64,000 nt of DNA. It comes from Cryptomeria japonica (taxonomy: Eukaryota > Streptophyta > Pinopsida > Cupressales > Cupressaceae). The translations under genes were made by a program, and so were the position numbers. The stretch is from NCBI RefSeq assembly GCF_030272615.1, contig NC_081412.1, positions 542,826,335 to 542,890,334 of the forward strand. The letters are read 5' to 3'. Below are positions 10,811 to 20,592 of this stretch, one piece after another (the first letter of the stretch is position 1; each line of letters opens with the position of its first letter). The notes beneath the pieces are model-generated. The model did not search any database. It was not told the origin of the DNA and saw only the letters and a list, made by a program, of their open reading frames with translations.

Positions 10811-10814
<4 letters not shown>
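9573..10814 (-). repeat. 5' LTR of the TR-GAG-type element
   Basis: This 1242-bp copy begins TGTAAAGCGG and ends in GCTACA. It carries two units of the GC-rich hairpin minisatellite, against three in the left LTR, and this accounts for the 30-bp length difference. Transcription would start here on the minus strand. Confidence 0.88.

Positions 10815-10879
<65 letters not shown>
10815..10879. repeat. (AT)n microsatellite
   Basis: This is an uninterrupted AT dinucleotide run, part of the target into which the LTR element inserted. Confidence 0.95.
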
Positions 10880-10881
<2 letters not shown>

Positions 10882-10996
10882 ATGCTTTAACTTAGCTTCG
10901 TAATTTTGTTAAGTTGTGTTTATGCTTTGCTTCATCCTCTTCCTTGTGTATGATCGGCCTCAGCCACCTTCAGGCTCTCTAGGCCTTCCATGGTCG

Positions 10997-11000
<4 letters not shown>
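10880..11000. repeat. Right copy of the ~125-bp duplicated flank
   Basis: It starts GGATGCTTTAACTTAGCTTC and ends at the next AT run. It is nearly identical to 2816-2940. Confidence 0.85.

Positions 11001-11067
<67 letters not shown>
11000..11067. repeat. (AT)n microsatellite
   Basis: This second long AT run follows the right copy of the flank, just as a shorter AT run follows the left copy. Confidence 0.95.
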
Positions 11068-11069
<2 letters not shown>

Positions 11070-11700
11070 CTATACAACCATATTCATATATAGTTTCCTA
11101 TTTTCCTACCTATTCTCTTAGTTTTCAGTTAAATCAGACTCAGATACATATGTCAATATTCCTCCTTCTTCCCAGTAATCTCCAGCATTATATTATTAGA
11201 TTGAGGGACGACTTGATAAAATTTTATCTCACTTAAAGCTTTCCCATGACACTCAATTAGGGCCTAGAAGGCTCTCGAATCAATTTCTTTAAGATGGTAG
11301 CTCCCCGCAATCTCTTTAGAGGAATATTTATGGAATTTTCCTCGTTAATGTTTATTGAGTTTATGATCTTCGATGGGTAATTACTCCTCGCATTATGTTT
11401 TTGGAGATTTTTTGAGACTAATATCTTGAGCTATGTATCCTAACAGGGTGACCATCCAGTAGGTATGATATATTGTATAAGCTGACCTGTTCGGTTTTCC
11501 TTTTCCTAACATTCTGGTGAGAGATTTTCTCAAGATTTTGTGCAGCATAGGGAGCAGAGCATGCTCAACCCTGTATTTCAAGAATAGCAAGAATTGTTGC
11601 CCACAAGCAGTAGGATCACCCCAAGAGATGGGCAATCTACTGCTCAACTTTACACAGAGGAATTCTACATACAATCTTCATTATTTTGGACAAGATCCCT
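11068..11700. other. Intergenic sequence without recognisable genes
   Basis: A 93-codon minus-strand frame (11393-11674) and an overlapping plus-strand frame (11517-11738) occur here. Neither has recognisable motifs and they overlap in antisense, so I call no gene. Confidence 0.35.
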
Positions 11701-11905
11701 TTGTGATCTTGTATCTCCATTGTGTAACTCATTCTTAATTTTTTCTGATCCTTGAGGGATCTGGGCTAGACCAGAGGTTTTCTTCCCTCCATTCTTTCCT
11801 ACTGGTGCCCACACTGAATGGAGGTGTAAATGTAAATCTAACTATTTTAAAAATAAATAAAATTCTTTGGCCTTGGCCTTTTATCAATCAAAAAAATAAA
11901 AATTG
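11700..11905 (+). mobile_element. Possible LINE 3' end
   Basis: T-rich sequence is followed by CTTTGGCCTTGGCCTTTTAT and then an A-rich tail with several AATAAA-like words near 11850-11905. This resembles the 3' end of plant L1-type LINEs. There is no coding sequence next to it, so the call is tentative. Confidence 0.25.
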
Positions 11906-12761
11906 TAGAGATAATGGAGGGGGAATTATGTGATGTTGCTCAATCAATTATTTATTTCTTTATGTAGGATGAAAATTCCACTAAACTTATGCAAAAAATT
12001 AATTTATATAGAGTTTGAAGTTGATAAGAAATAAACCACACAGTTCATAGAATTTGCCCCAATAGGATCTTCTTGAGTAAATAATCCTACACAATAACCT
12101 TCTTTACTATTTTATTAAAATGTAAATATTCAAAATATAGTAACAAAACTCAAATTTAAGTATGCAAGATTATTGATAACCATATTGGATGTGGTTCATG
12201 AATTTTTTAAAGCTACTTTAATACCATAGGTACAAAAAGAAGCTACAAGTAATAAAACACTTAAAAAAATAAATAAAAAAGTTATGATTAACCGCATTCA
12301 ACTATTGAAAAGGAATACAACATGCACATACAACATTAATTAGCGACACTCTTCTCCAAATATAAAAAATTATTCACTTTTGGACCCCTTTTTTGAATAA
12401 ATAATAGATAGATATCACCCAAAAGATTATCACACTACCTAATGCCCATCCTTTTTTTAACTTTTGAATTAATGATAAATACCCAAAAGAATTTTGTTTG
12501 TGAGAATTGTAAATTGTCGACCTCACTATCATGTTTTTAGTGTAATGATTAACAATATTATAAAAAGTGATTAATGAATCATTTAAACTATTTTAAAATT
12601 TTAAGTAGAAATTGAAATGTAATAAAATTGCAAAAAAGAGCATCCACAAGACAAGTATCATAAAATAATGTAGAAAAGGTCATACAATAGAACATGTGAC
12701 ATTAGAGAAAATGATTGTTATAAGTACAACACTCATTTAAAAAAAGAATGGCAAAAAAAAA
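11906..12761. other. AT-rich intergenic sequence
   Basis: Low-GC DNA with A and T runs; I see no gene, repeat or inverted repeat that I can support. Confidence 0.4.
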
Positions 12762-12924
12762 ATTGGGATCCCATTTAGAATTAAGGATCCCATTTTGTTT
12801 CTTTCGAGATCCCATATTCTAAACGAGATCCTATTCACTTTTTTCCCATCTAAATTAAAAAATAAAATAAAAGGGATCTCAAATCCTAAACAGAATCCCG
12901 ATTAGTAAATGGGATCCCGTTCAT
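12762..12924. mobile_element. Small foldback (MITE-like) element
   Basis: The ends are inverted copies of TTGGGATCCCATTTA (12762 onward) and AAATGGGATCCCGTT (ending ~12924). Inside are further GATCCCAT and GGGATCT words on both strands. The ~160-bp unit could form a stem-loop. I cannot identify a target duplication. Confidence 0.4.
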
Positions 12925-14039
12925 AAAAATAATAATTTTTGGCTCGGTTTCCACTTTTGATTTTGCTTCAAGAAATGGCATGGAGAGCCAACCCTTACCC
13001 CTGGACTTGGTTTGACTTCAACTTGAAGGTCATATTAGCATTGATACAAAATATAAAATTTCAACATATATTTTAGCACCTTTTTTTTTAGAATTTTTTG
13101 AAACAATGAAAACTCATTTCAAAAGAGACTATCTAAATTCCAAATATCTATTTTTTTTTAAATTGGATTAATTTTTAATTTTTAAAATAATTTATAATGA
13201 AAGAGGTCCAAAACTTGAAATAACAGGGTTTGTTGTTTTTTTAATAACTTTTGAGTTTCTAATCTTTTGAAAAGAGCATTATATGGCATCAAACTAGAGA
13301 CAATTCTATACAGTTTAAAAAAAGAAGATAAGTTTAGGTAAGGTTATGCTTGTTGTACATAAGGGTTTTTCAAAACAACAATTATGCACAATAAAAAATT
13401 AACAAAAAAACACATTCAGAAAAAATATTACAAAAAAAATCCTCATCAAAGGTGAGTGTTTAACAAATATTTTTGTAAAAGGATTCAAAAAAAGCTTTCA
13501 TTTAGGTCAAATTATGTTTGTTGTACATGAGAATGGTATGGTCCTAAAAAATTGACTTTTAAACTATAGGTTTTAAAAATGCCTATTGAAACTTAATTTT
13601 TATCATCTGGGTATTAAAAAAATTATATATTTGGAAACTAGACTTCAAGCACTACAGTTTCCATTGTTGACATTTTTCAGGATTCATTCTTTAAGTGATT
13701 CAAATTTTTAGGTCAATTGGGATGAATTCTGAAAAACAAAGAAAAATACTTCCACTTTTTGGCCAAAAAGTGGACTCAAATTCTTTCACACACCCACAAA
13801 GCTCCACGGTTATATGGTTTCATAGCTATCCTTTTCCAAAAAGTGTTGGTATTTTATGAGCAAGGATATCTAGTTAGCACTCGAAGAATAAAAAAGAAAC
13901 TAGTATTCTAAAGGGGATGAACACTAGGATTATTGGCTTGATACTAGAGAAGAACACCCTCAATATTTTTTTAGATTTTTCCTCTTATTTCACTTTCCAA
14001 TACAATATATAAGATCTTCTCTAAAGATATCATAGTAAA
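12925..14039. other. AT-rich intergenic sequence
   Basis: No coding frame is seen. A short direct repeat occurs around 13320-13400 and 13490-13540 (variants of TTTAGGTMAAATTATGYTTG followed by TTGTACAT). Confidence 0.4.
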
Positions 14040-14600
14040 ATCAACAAAAGTCATTCTGAGAATTCTTTCAAATGAGCAAGGAGGTTTTGTTGCAAGTAAA
14101 GAAATGGTAGAAAGTGTTATCTTTGCACATGAAGTTCTTCAATAATTTCATTATCAAAAAATTCAAGCAATGATTATTGAATTAGATGCGATGAGAGCTT
14201 ATCACAGGTTAAATTGATATTTTTTAATAGAGGTTCTCAACAAATTTGGATTTGTAAATGGTGCAAATAGATTCATTCTTGTGTTTCAGGAACAATTTTT
14301 TTAGATCTTGTCTCTGGTGGTCCTATAGGTTTTTTTAGTTGTACACAAGGTGTTAGATAGGGAGATCTATTATCTCTATTTTATTCATTTTCATGGCCAA
14401 AATCTTTGAGTAGATCAATTTCTTCTTCTCACTTGAGTACAAATGGAAAGGGATTACTATACCAATAATGATTATTTATTTAAATCACTCACATTTTATG
14501 GATGACACTCTTTTGTTTAGTAAGTAAATAGTCCCTGAAGTTAAATTCATTAAAACGGTTCTTAAATATTATTGTTTGATTTCAAGTATTTAAATAATAA
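14040..14600 (+). pseudogene. Decayed LINE (L1-type) reverse transcriptase
   Basis: Reading across stops and frameshifts gives the order of motifs of plant non-LTR RTs. NEQGGFVASKEMVES is near 14070. IELDAMRAYHRLN, the LDxSKAYDRVxW position, is near 14175. VLNKFGFVN is near 14240. GFFSCTQGVRxGDLLSLF, the G-x-RQGDPLSP position, is near 14325. HFMDDTLLF, the F-DD catalytic box, is near 14490. Several stop codons interrupt it. No ORF1, endonuclease or tail is attached, so this is an old 5'- and 3'-truncated fragment. Confidence 0.7.
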
Positions 14601-15086
14601 ATTTTGAAAAGTCAATTTTTTTTTCAAAATAATAGACCTTCTATTTTGGAAAGTCAAAATAGAATGTACCTATTTGCATGAATGATTTGCATTCCTCTAC
14701 CTTCTAATGTTTCTGATATTACAATATTTTGATGTAGTATTGTTAGTGTTAGGCACTGCTATTTTGTGCATCTGTAGGTGTTGTGTTTCAAGTTTGCATC
14801 ATATTTTGAGTATGTTTGACATAATTTCTTTATTGGTTCTATCTTTTGGTGTCAACTTGAGTGTTTTTTGCTCCATGCGGAGTTGAAGGTGATGATTTAG
14901 GGGTAATTAGAAGGTATCCTAACATGGTGTGATTCTACATGCCTTTTTTCCCTTTCGTATTTGTTTGGAGAATGTATTTGGGGCTAACTGTTTATACTCT
15001 ACACATTAGATATAATTAGATCAACCTGATTGATGTATCTTATTTGTGCAGATGATATATAAAGGGTTAGATCTTGTAGAGGATGG
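14601..15086. other. Intergenic sequence
   Basis: No supported feature. Five bases before the following LTR (15082-15086) read GATGG, the left half of that element's expected target duplication; the right half is not found. Confidence 0.35.
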
Positions 15087-15687
15087 TGTAGACACCTAAA
15101 ATTGTCCTATCTAATTAAATAAATATTTTATTTATTTAATTATTTTAGCCTAAGTCTTCTATTAATTGAATAAATCTTTATTTATTTAATTAATTCATTT
15201 ACCCTCTTCTAGCCTTATTTCTCATTTAAATAAATACTTTTATTTATTTAAATTATCCTTTTCCTAAATTAAATAAATACTTTTATTTATTTAATTATCC
15301 CACTTCCTTTATTAATTAAATAATTAATTATTTATTTAATTAATTCATTAACCTTTTCTACCCATGACACGTGTCATTCATCTCTTAATTACTACATTAC
15401 CTACCCTCTCATTATTTTCTCTACCTACCCTCTAATCCTAGCTGACCATTTATCTTTTACACCTCTTAATCTTATCCCTCCATTTCTTATAGTGTCTTCT
15501 ATATAAGGAGATACTTCCTTCATTATCAATCCTCCTGGATTAGCATTCGAACTTTCATATGCGATCAAGCCTACTTGCAACCACATTTTTGTTCTTTGTT
15601 GAGCTCTTGTGCAGACATAAAATCTGAGAGAAAATACATCAAGCAAGATCAATGGAGATAGGAAGAATGGAGATCCAAACCCTATTG
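15087..15687 (+). repeat. 5' part of a Tat-like LTR, split by a DNA transposon
   Basis: It starts TGTAGACACCTAAAATTGTC, the start style shared in outline by the other Tat-like LTRs of the window. It continues with repeated ATTTAATTAA-type words. The LTR breaks off at 15687 where the transposon TIR begins, and the rest resumes at 40116-40275 after the right TIR. Rejoined length would be about 757 bp. Confidence 0.75.
15684..15687. repeat. Target-site duplication ATTG (left)
   Basis: ATTG precedes the left TIR here and follows the right TIR at 40116-40119. Shifting the boundary by one base breaks the match, so the duplication is four bases. Confidence 0.75.
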
Positions 15688-15713
15688 GGGTAAGTGCACC
15701 AAGATGGTGAACA
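15688..15713 (+). repeat. Left terminal inverted repeat
   Basis: 26 bases starting GGGTAAGTGCACCAAGATGG are the exact reverse complement of 40090-40115. Confidence 0.9.
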
Positions 15714-15737
15714 AAAATGGGGGTATAAGTGGCCACT

Positions 15738-16549
15738 TTTTTTTTTCTGAAAATAGGTAAACCTGAACTTCAAAGAGCTATTTGAAGGTCATGCACTCAA
15801 AACTAGGAGTTGAAAAAGAATAAGAATTATAGTACTCTGAATCTAGTTTCTAAACTACTAATTTTTTTAAAAATTGGATAATATTAAGAGGGTCAAACCT
15901 TTCACGCATGAAAAACTATTCCTGATTTTTTCAGAAAAATATAACATAGATGTTTTCGTGCGCTGCACAAAATATATAGTTATATTTAGTATTTTGCAAA
16001 ACCCTTTGGTAGGATGATAGGTAAGAGTGAGATCTAGAAGTTGTGTATTTTTTTGTAATTTTTCATCAAGTATTTTATTTTTTATGATTTTTGGAAGTGA
16101 CCACATCCTGAAAATTTGGTACGTGTTTGTGCGCTGGGCATAACTTGCATCAAAATAATCAAAAATGCAATTTTTTTTTATAAAGTGTATATAATCTAGT
16201 GTAGAACAATAATATATAATTTATTTTGAATTTGGTCAAGTATATCAAAAGTTATTAAAAAAATGGTAGACATATGTCTGTGAGGACTGTCAAGGCATTG
16301 ATAAAGAAAATTAAAGTTTACTATGCTAATGTTGTCCAAAAATTAAAAAATTTATATGGTCAAAAAACTAAGAAGATGTGTGAGATTATGGTGGTAATTT
16401 TAGAGATACCCACTTCATCATTTGTAAACCTGATGACGATGAAGTCAAGAAATCATGGTGGAGGATGAAAAAACGTGTAAAGGAACAAAAAAGGGGGGAA
16501 AATGGGCTTGCAAGCCTTAGGGTCATTTTCCAACCCTCTTACCAAGGCA
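15738..16549. other. Left subterminal region of the DNA transposon
   Basis: AT-rich and without a convincing gene. The word GTGCGCTG occurs twice (near 15958 and 16128) in similar contexts. A frame near 16395-16500 reads THFIICKPDDDEVKKSWWRM and could be a remnant of a captured or untranslated exon, but it is short and shifted relative to the 64-codon frame beside it. Confidence 0.4.
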
Positions 16550-16661
16550 AAACCCACATGGGTTATGAAGAACCAAAAGTACTATTCACAGTTCTTCATA
16601 ACCCGTACGGGTTATGAAGAACTAGAAACATTTTTTTGGTTTCACAAAACCCGTATGGGTT
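16550..16661. repeat. Left cluster of subterminal palindromes
   Basis: Three palindromes occur: AACCCACATGGGTT (16550-16563), a perfect 34-bp palindrome at 16590-16623 with the core AACCCGTACGGGTT, and AACCCGTATGGGTT (16648-16661). All are followed by ATGAAG. The same core occurs in the right subterminal region and at 30773-30792. They are plausible transposase-binding sites. Confidence 0.85.
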
Positions 16662-16849
16662 ATGAAGACATAATAATGTATGCTTGTAAACTTAGCATTT
16701 ACTACACATGTTTTAGACATACCTAGATAATATGTGTTTATGTATGTATATATGCATATTTATAGTTATATATACATATATTTATATAGATATATGTATA
16801 TATGTTTGTATACATGCATGTACCTCTTCTTTTCCTCTCTCTCTCTCGC
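16662..16849. repeat. TA-rich then CT-rich sequence
   Basis: TATATA-type repeats (16730-16815) run into a CT run ending CTCTCTCTCGC. The final CTCGC (16845-16849) is the left target duplication of the nested LTR element. The CT run is the left edge of the array that resumes at 26135. Confidence 0.7.
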
Positions 16850-19461
16850 TGATGAGGAGGTAGATAGGACTTAGTCTTTTCAAGTTTTAGTGGGCTTTGT
16901 TCAATTAGCTTTCCATTCAATCTCTAGGAGCAAATGGAATTCTCCTAAACCTTTCTCCTGTCTCCTCCTCTTTGTTCAACACAGCTTGCACCCTATTATA
17001 CTGCACATCACTCCTCCTTACCTTCCAAGCTAGAGCATTCAAGTCTGAAATGAGGTCCTCTTGTGTGTCACTAAAAACAAACAAGTTTGGTTGTCCAACT
17101 GGCTGGATCTCCTCTCTTCCAGGAATGGGCAACTGTTGAAGAACCATGATTTATGAATCTTTTCTTGCATCTATCAATGTTTCAGGCATGTTGATGTGTT
17201 TGATGGTCTACTAAACAGGTTGGTGAAGTCTGATTGACTGTCCTTCGCTTGCAGGAGTGAAACTACCCAATTTTGGATACAAGAGTGTTGAGTAACTCAA
17301 AGCATTACTAGGTTCTAAAAGTCAATTTTGATCAAATGTTGAAATGTATTGCTGATGAGCCCATATAAGGTTGTCTCTGGTCATCACTTGTCAACTTTGA
17401 TGGTTTGAAACAAACTACAACTCTTCCCTCCTTACCGATTTCACCAATTTGCCAAATCAACCTTAAAAAGGCTACTAGAATTAGCCCTAGTTGCTAGTGA
17501 AATTTGCTCACCCTGTTAAATCTGCTCAATTTCATGACAAACCCTTTTAGGAATGGTCTAATTATAATGCAACCTCAAAGATTTTTGCTATGGCAAGTAC
17601 TGTACGGACTGTTTTAGTGCTGTCCCACAAAATGTGCAATTTTCAAGGGTTTTTGAGGTTTCTAGTGAGGGTTTGCAATTTACAAGTCTTCCTCATGATA
17701 ATAGACCAACTTAAATGTTTCAAACCTGGCTTCCACATATACCAAACACTCCCAAGGACTTAAACCTCATCTTCTAATATTGACATTTTATCAAATAGTT
17801 ATCATACTGCTGCATTTTCTCAGAAATAACAGTCCAAAAACAGGGACAGCGATGTTTTCAAGGTTTTATATGCTTTGTTTAACGTTAATAATGTAAGTAC
17901 AATGAAAATATATCACATATGAATGCAATAATGCCTTGACAATAGTTGGAGTAACCTGCAAGCAAGTATGAAAGGGTTTTTTTTATGACTGTTGGTCTCT
18001 TATCTGCCTTACTGCACTTTCACAGTCTTAGAAACTGTGACAACTTTAATCTCTCTGTTTGACCTGTTTATTCATGCTGTCCTTGGCCTGAAAGAAGGTA
18101 TAAATGGCATGATAAAATAGTGCACATAACCTCTTCAAAGATCTTAATGAGTTGAGTACTTAAAGGATGACATAAATCATAAAAACATTATGTGACTGAG
18201 ACAAAGAATACACTGTTTTTAGGATCCTTATTTAGGTCCATTACAACAATAACCATAGAACATTAGTTACTTGAGAATCAAATACTTTCAAAACACTTCT
18301 CAAGATTACAAAATAAATTTCCAATCATTCCATTTGTTCCAAATGAATGTTGGCAATGGAATTTCTAGAAACAGTTAGCAGGAAAACAGTGACTCACTGT
18401 TTTGAATCAGATTTTCATATGGATCTTCACATCCACCCAGGTCATGAAAGGACAAGAATGGTAAGTTCACTTTTTCATTTTCAACTTAAACACTTTTCAA
18501 TATATCAATGTACAATGCTATGAGAGCAAGGTACAATACACAACTTTTAAAGAGAACCCAAGCCAAGTTGTTGCCTTCACACACTTGCCATGGGCTTACC
18601 AACTCTTATGCATTGCTAGAAAAAGAAAATAGAAGTATGGTACAGAATGTACAGGTGATCCAACAAGTTCCCTCGAAGCCATGGATGAATAAACTTCAAG
18701 GAAACTGATTGGACCATAGAGGAACCTCCATTGAGAACTCAAACCAATGCCTTAACACAACCACTCCAAGCAAAAAGTATTCAGATACCAATGAAACTCA
18801 AATACAACTACTTAAAGCATTAAATGATGTTCATACACAAAGAGAAACAGTACCAGTACAGCCTGTTTATGGCATGGTACGGACTGTACTTCACAAAGTG
18901 CAGAAAACTAATTGAAACCTCACAAAAACAAGAGCAAAAGAGTGTTTTTTTTCACTTTTTCCAATAAGACCAACCCATACAATGATGGGAACATGGTTTT
19001 TATACATGTGCCATCTCATTAAAGCCCTTGTACGGACAGGTATAGGCTGGAACTAACCAAAACCACAAAAAACCCCTTTTTTGACAACTTTTGACAACTT
19101 TTTGACAACTTTTGTTGCTCAAAAATTGCATTTTGACTTCCGGTGACTTGGCACTCAATATAATGACTCAAAATCATTTGGAAACACTAAATAAACATGA
19201 TCCAATTCCTTTCAAGGCTTTGAAACAACAAAAATGCAAAAATGCTCATTTTGACCCAAATTTGACAATTTTTGGCCTAGTGAGCAAAAAATCAAAAATC
19301 TTGGAAACTCTTCAACAAAATGAGTTCCAAACCTTATTAAACCACTAGAAAAACCTATTAAACCTACTAGAAGCATAAAATAAACACACATGCTTAATAT
19401 GCAACAAAATTTTATACCTGATGGGTTTTGAGCACTCAGGTGCTCAGGTGCTCCTGCACCA
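16850..19461 (-). repeat. 3' LTR of the chromovirus-like element
   Basis: 2612 bp, nearly identical to 23518-26129. It includes TTTTGACAACTTTTGACAAC repeats near 19075 and a small ORF conserved in both LTRs. Confidence 0.92.
16917..17147 (-). CDS. Small ORF inside the LTR (76 aa), left copy
   Basis: The frame starts MVLQQLPIPGREEIQPVGQP and ends RIPFAPRD. The right LTR copy (23585-23815) encodes the same peptide with one I-to-M change. It lies near the R/U5 end of the LTR, upstream of gag in the transcript, so in the 5' copy it would act as an upstream ORF. The composition looks protein-like (balanced charge, few Leu/Ser runs). I do not recognise it. It could be a translated leader peptide or a remnant of coding sequence drawn into the LTR. 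Confidence 0.35.
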   Translation of the reverse strand: MVLQQLPIPGREEIQPVGQPNLFVFSDTQEDLISDLNALAWKVRRSDVQYNRVQAVLNKEEETGERFRRIPFAPRD

Positions 19462-19474
19462 TACTCCCCTAAGG
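19462..19474 (-). other. Polypurine tract of the chromovirus-like element
   Basis: On the minus strand CCTTAGGGGAGTA abuts the TG start of the 3' LTR. It is in the correct orientation, so the inversion of the integrase segment did not include it; the left breakpoint must lie at about 19487-19501. Confidence 0.7.
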
Positions 19475-19500
19475 ACAAAGAAGTCATGTGACTCCTTTGG

Positions 19501-20592
19501 GCAGTAAAGAAAGAGGATTTATATCCACATGATTCTGATTTTTCTGATATTTACAAGGTTTGTCAAGATTTTCAGAATACTTTTCATAGTGAATATGCTG
19601 ACTATACCTTGCAGAATGGATTGTTATTCAGGGGTGGACAGCTGTGTGTGCCAAAAGGTTCAATGAGGAAGAACCTGATATAGGAAAAGCACAATGGTTG
19701 CTTGAGTGGTCACTTTGGTCTTAATAAGACTTTGGAATTGGTTCAGAGGCACTATTTTTGGCCTAAGATGCAGGCAGATGTCAGGAAATATGTTGAGCAA
19801 TGCATAGTATGTCAAAAAGCCAAGGGAACTAGCACTAATGCTGGTTTGTATCAGCCTCTTCCCATACCTTCTAGGCCTTGGGATTGCATCAGTATGGATT
19901 TTGTGGTAGGATTGCCCAGAACTAAAGCAGGGTGTGATAGTATTTTTGTGGTTGTTGACAGATTCAGTAAAATGGCACATTTCATACCTTGCAAAACTAC
20001 TAATGATGCTAGTCATATTGCTTTTCTTTTCTTTAAAGAAGTTGTAAGAATTCATGGCTTGCCATCCAGTATTGTATCAGATAGAGATGCTAAGTTTTTG
20101 GGTCATTTTTGGAAAACTTTGTGGAAGAAATTGGGTACTAACTTGTCTTTTGGCTCAGCTTATCATCCCCAGACAGATGGCCAAACAGAAGTGGTGAATA
20201 GAACATTGGGTAATCTACTCAGATGTCTTACCAAAGAATATGGGCAAAGTTGGGATCAACTCATCCATCAGGCAGAGTTTGCATACAATGACAGTGTAAA
20301 TAGATCCACTGGTAAGAGCCCATTTCAGATTGTTTATGGAATGCATCCTAGAGGTGTTTTTGAGTTAAATGATGTGACTAATTTGCAGCATGTGAGTGGT
20401 ACAGCAGAAGATATGGCACAGTCTATGAAAGAAATTCATGAACAGGTACAGAAGACTTTACAGGAGACTACTCAAAAGGTGAAGGAGAGAGTTGATGCTT
20501 CAAAAAGAGATGTTCAATTTTCAGTGGGTGATTATGTGATGGTCCATCTCAATAAGTCAAGGTTACAGAAAGGACATTTCATGATCATATGA
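19501..20592 (+). pseudogene. int: Integrase, inverted relative to gag-RT
   Basis: In one plus-strand frame from 19501 come a linker (AVKKEDLYPHDSDF...), one TAG stop near 19680, then the integrase. The H2C2 zinc domain spans about 19690-19815 (HNGCLSGHFG ... CIVCQ). The catalytic core has D in ISMDFVVG, D in IVSDRDAKF and E in DGQTEVVNR, with a normal D,D-35-E layout. The C-terminal domain starts (DASKRDVQFSVGDYVMVHL) but stops just after LQKG, where the sequence joins inverted RNase H codons at ~20578. The enzyme would insert cDNA into the chromosome. Here it cannot be made as part of Gag-Pol, because it lies on the opposite strand. Confidence 0.88.

Larger units (their letters stand above)
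2951..10814 (-). mobile_element. TR-GAG-type non-autonomous LTR retrotransposon
   Basis: Direct terminal repeats (2951-4222 and 9573-10814) start TGTAAAGCGG and end GCTACA. They are flanked by a matching 5-bp duplication TATAT (2946-2950 and 10815-10819), although the target is an (AT)n run, so the match is weak evidence alone. The coding frame, primer site and purine tract all place the element on the minus strand, so the right LTR is the 5' LTR. The internal region holds one gag/protease-like ORF and no RT, RNase H or integrase. It must therefore have been mobilised in trans. Its zinc knuckle and protease region resemble those of the Tat-like elements further right in the window. Confidence 0.88.

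Noticed and set aside
11393-11738. Overlapping 93- and 73-codon ORFs
   Set aside because: Antisense to each other, no motif, AT-rich context.
18508-18915. Small plus-strand ORFs at 18508-18708 and 18709-18915, repeated at 25176-25583
   Set aside because: They lie in LTRs antisense to the element and recur only because the LTRs are near-identical; no recognisable motif.
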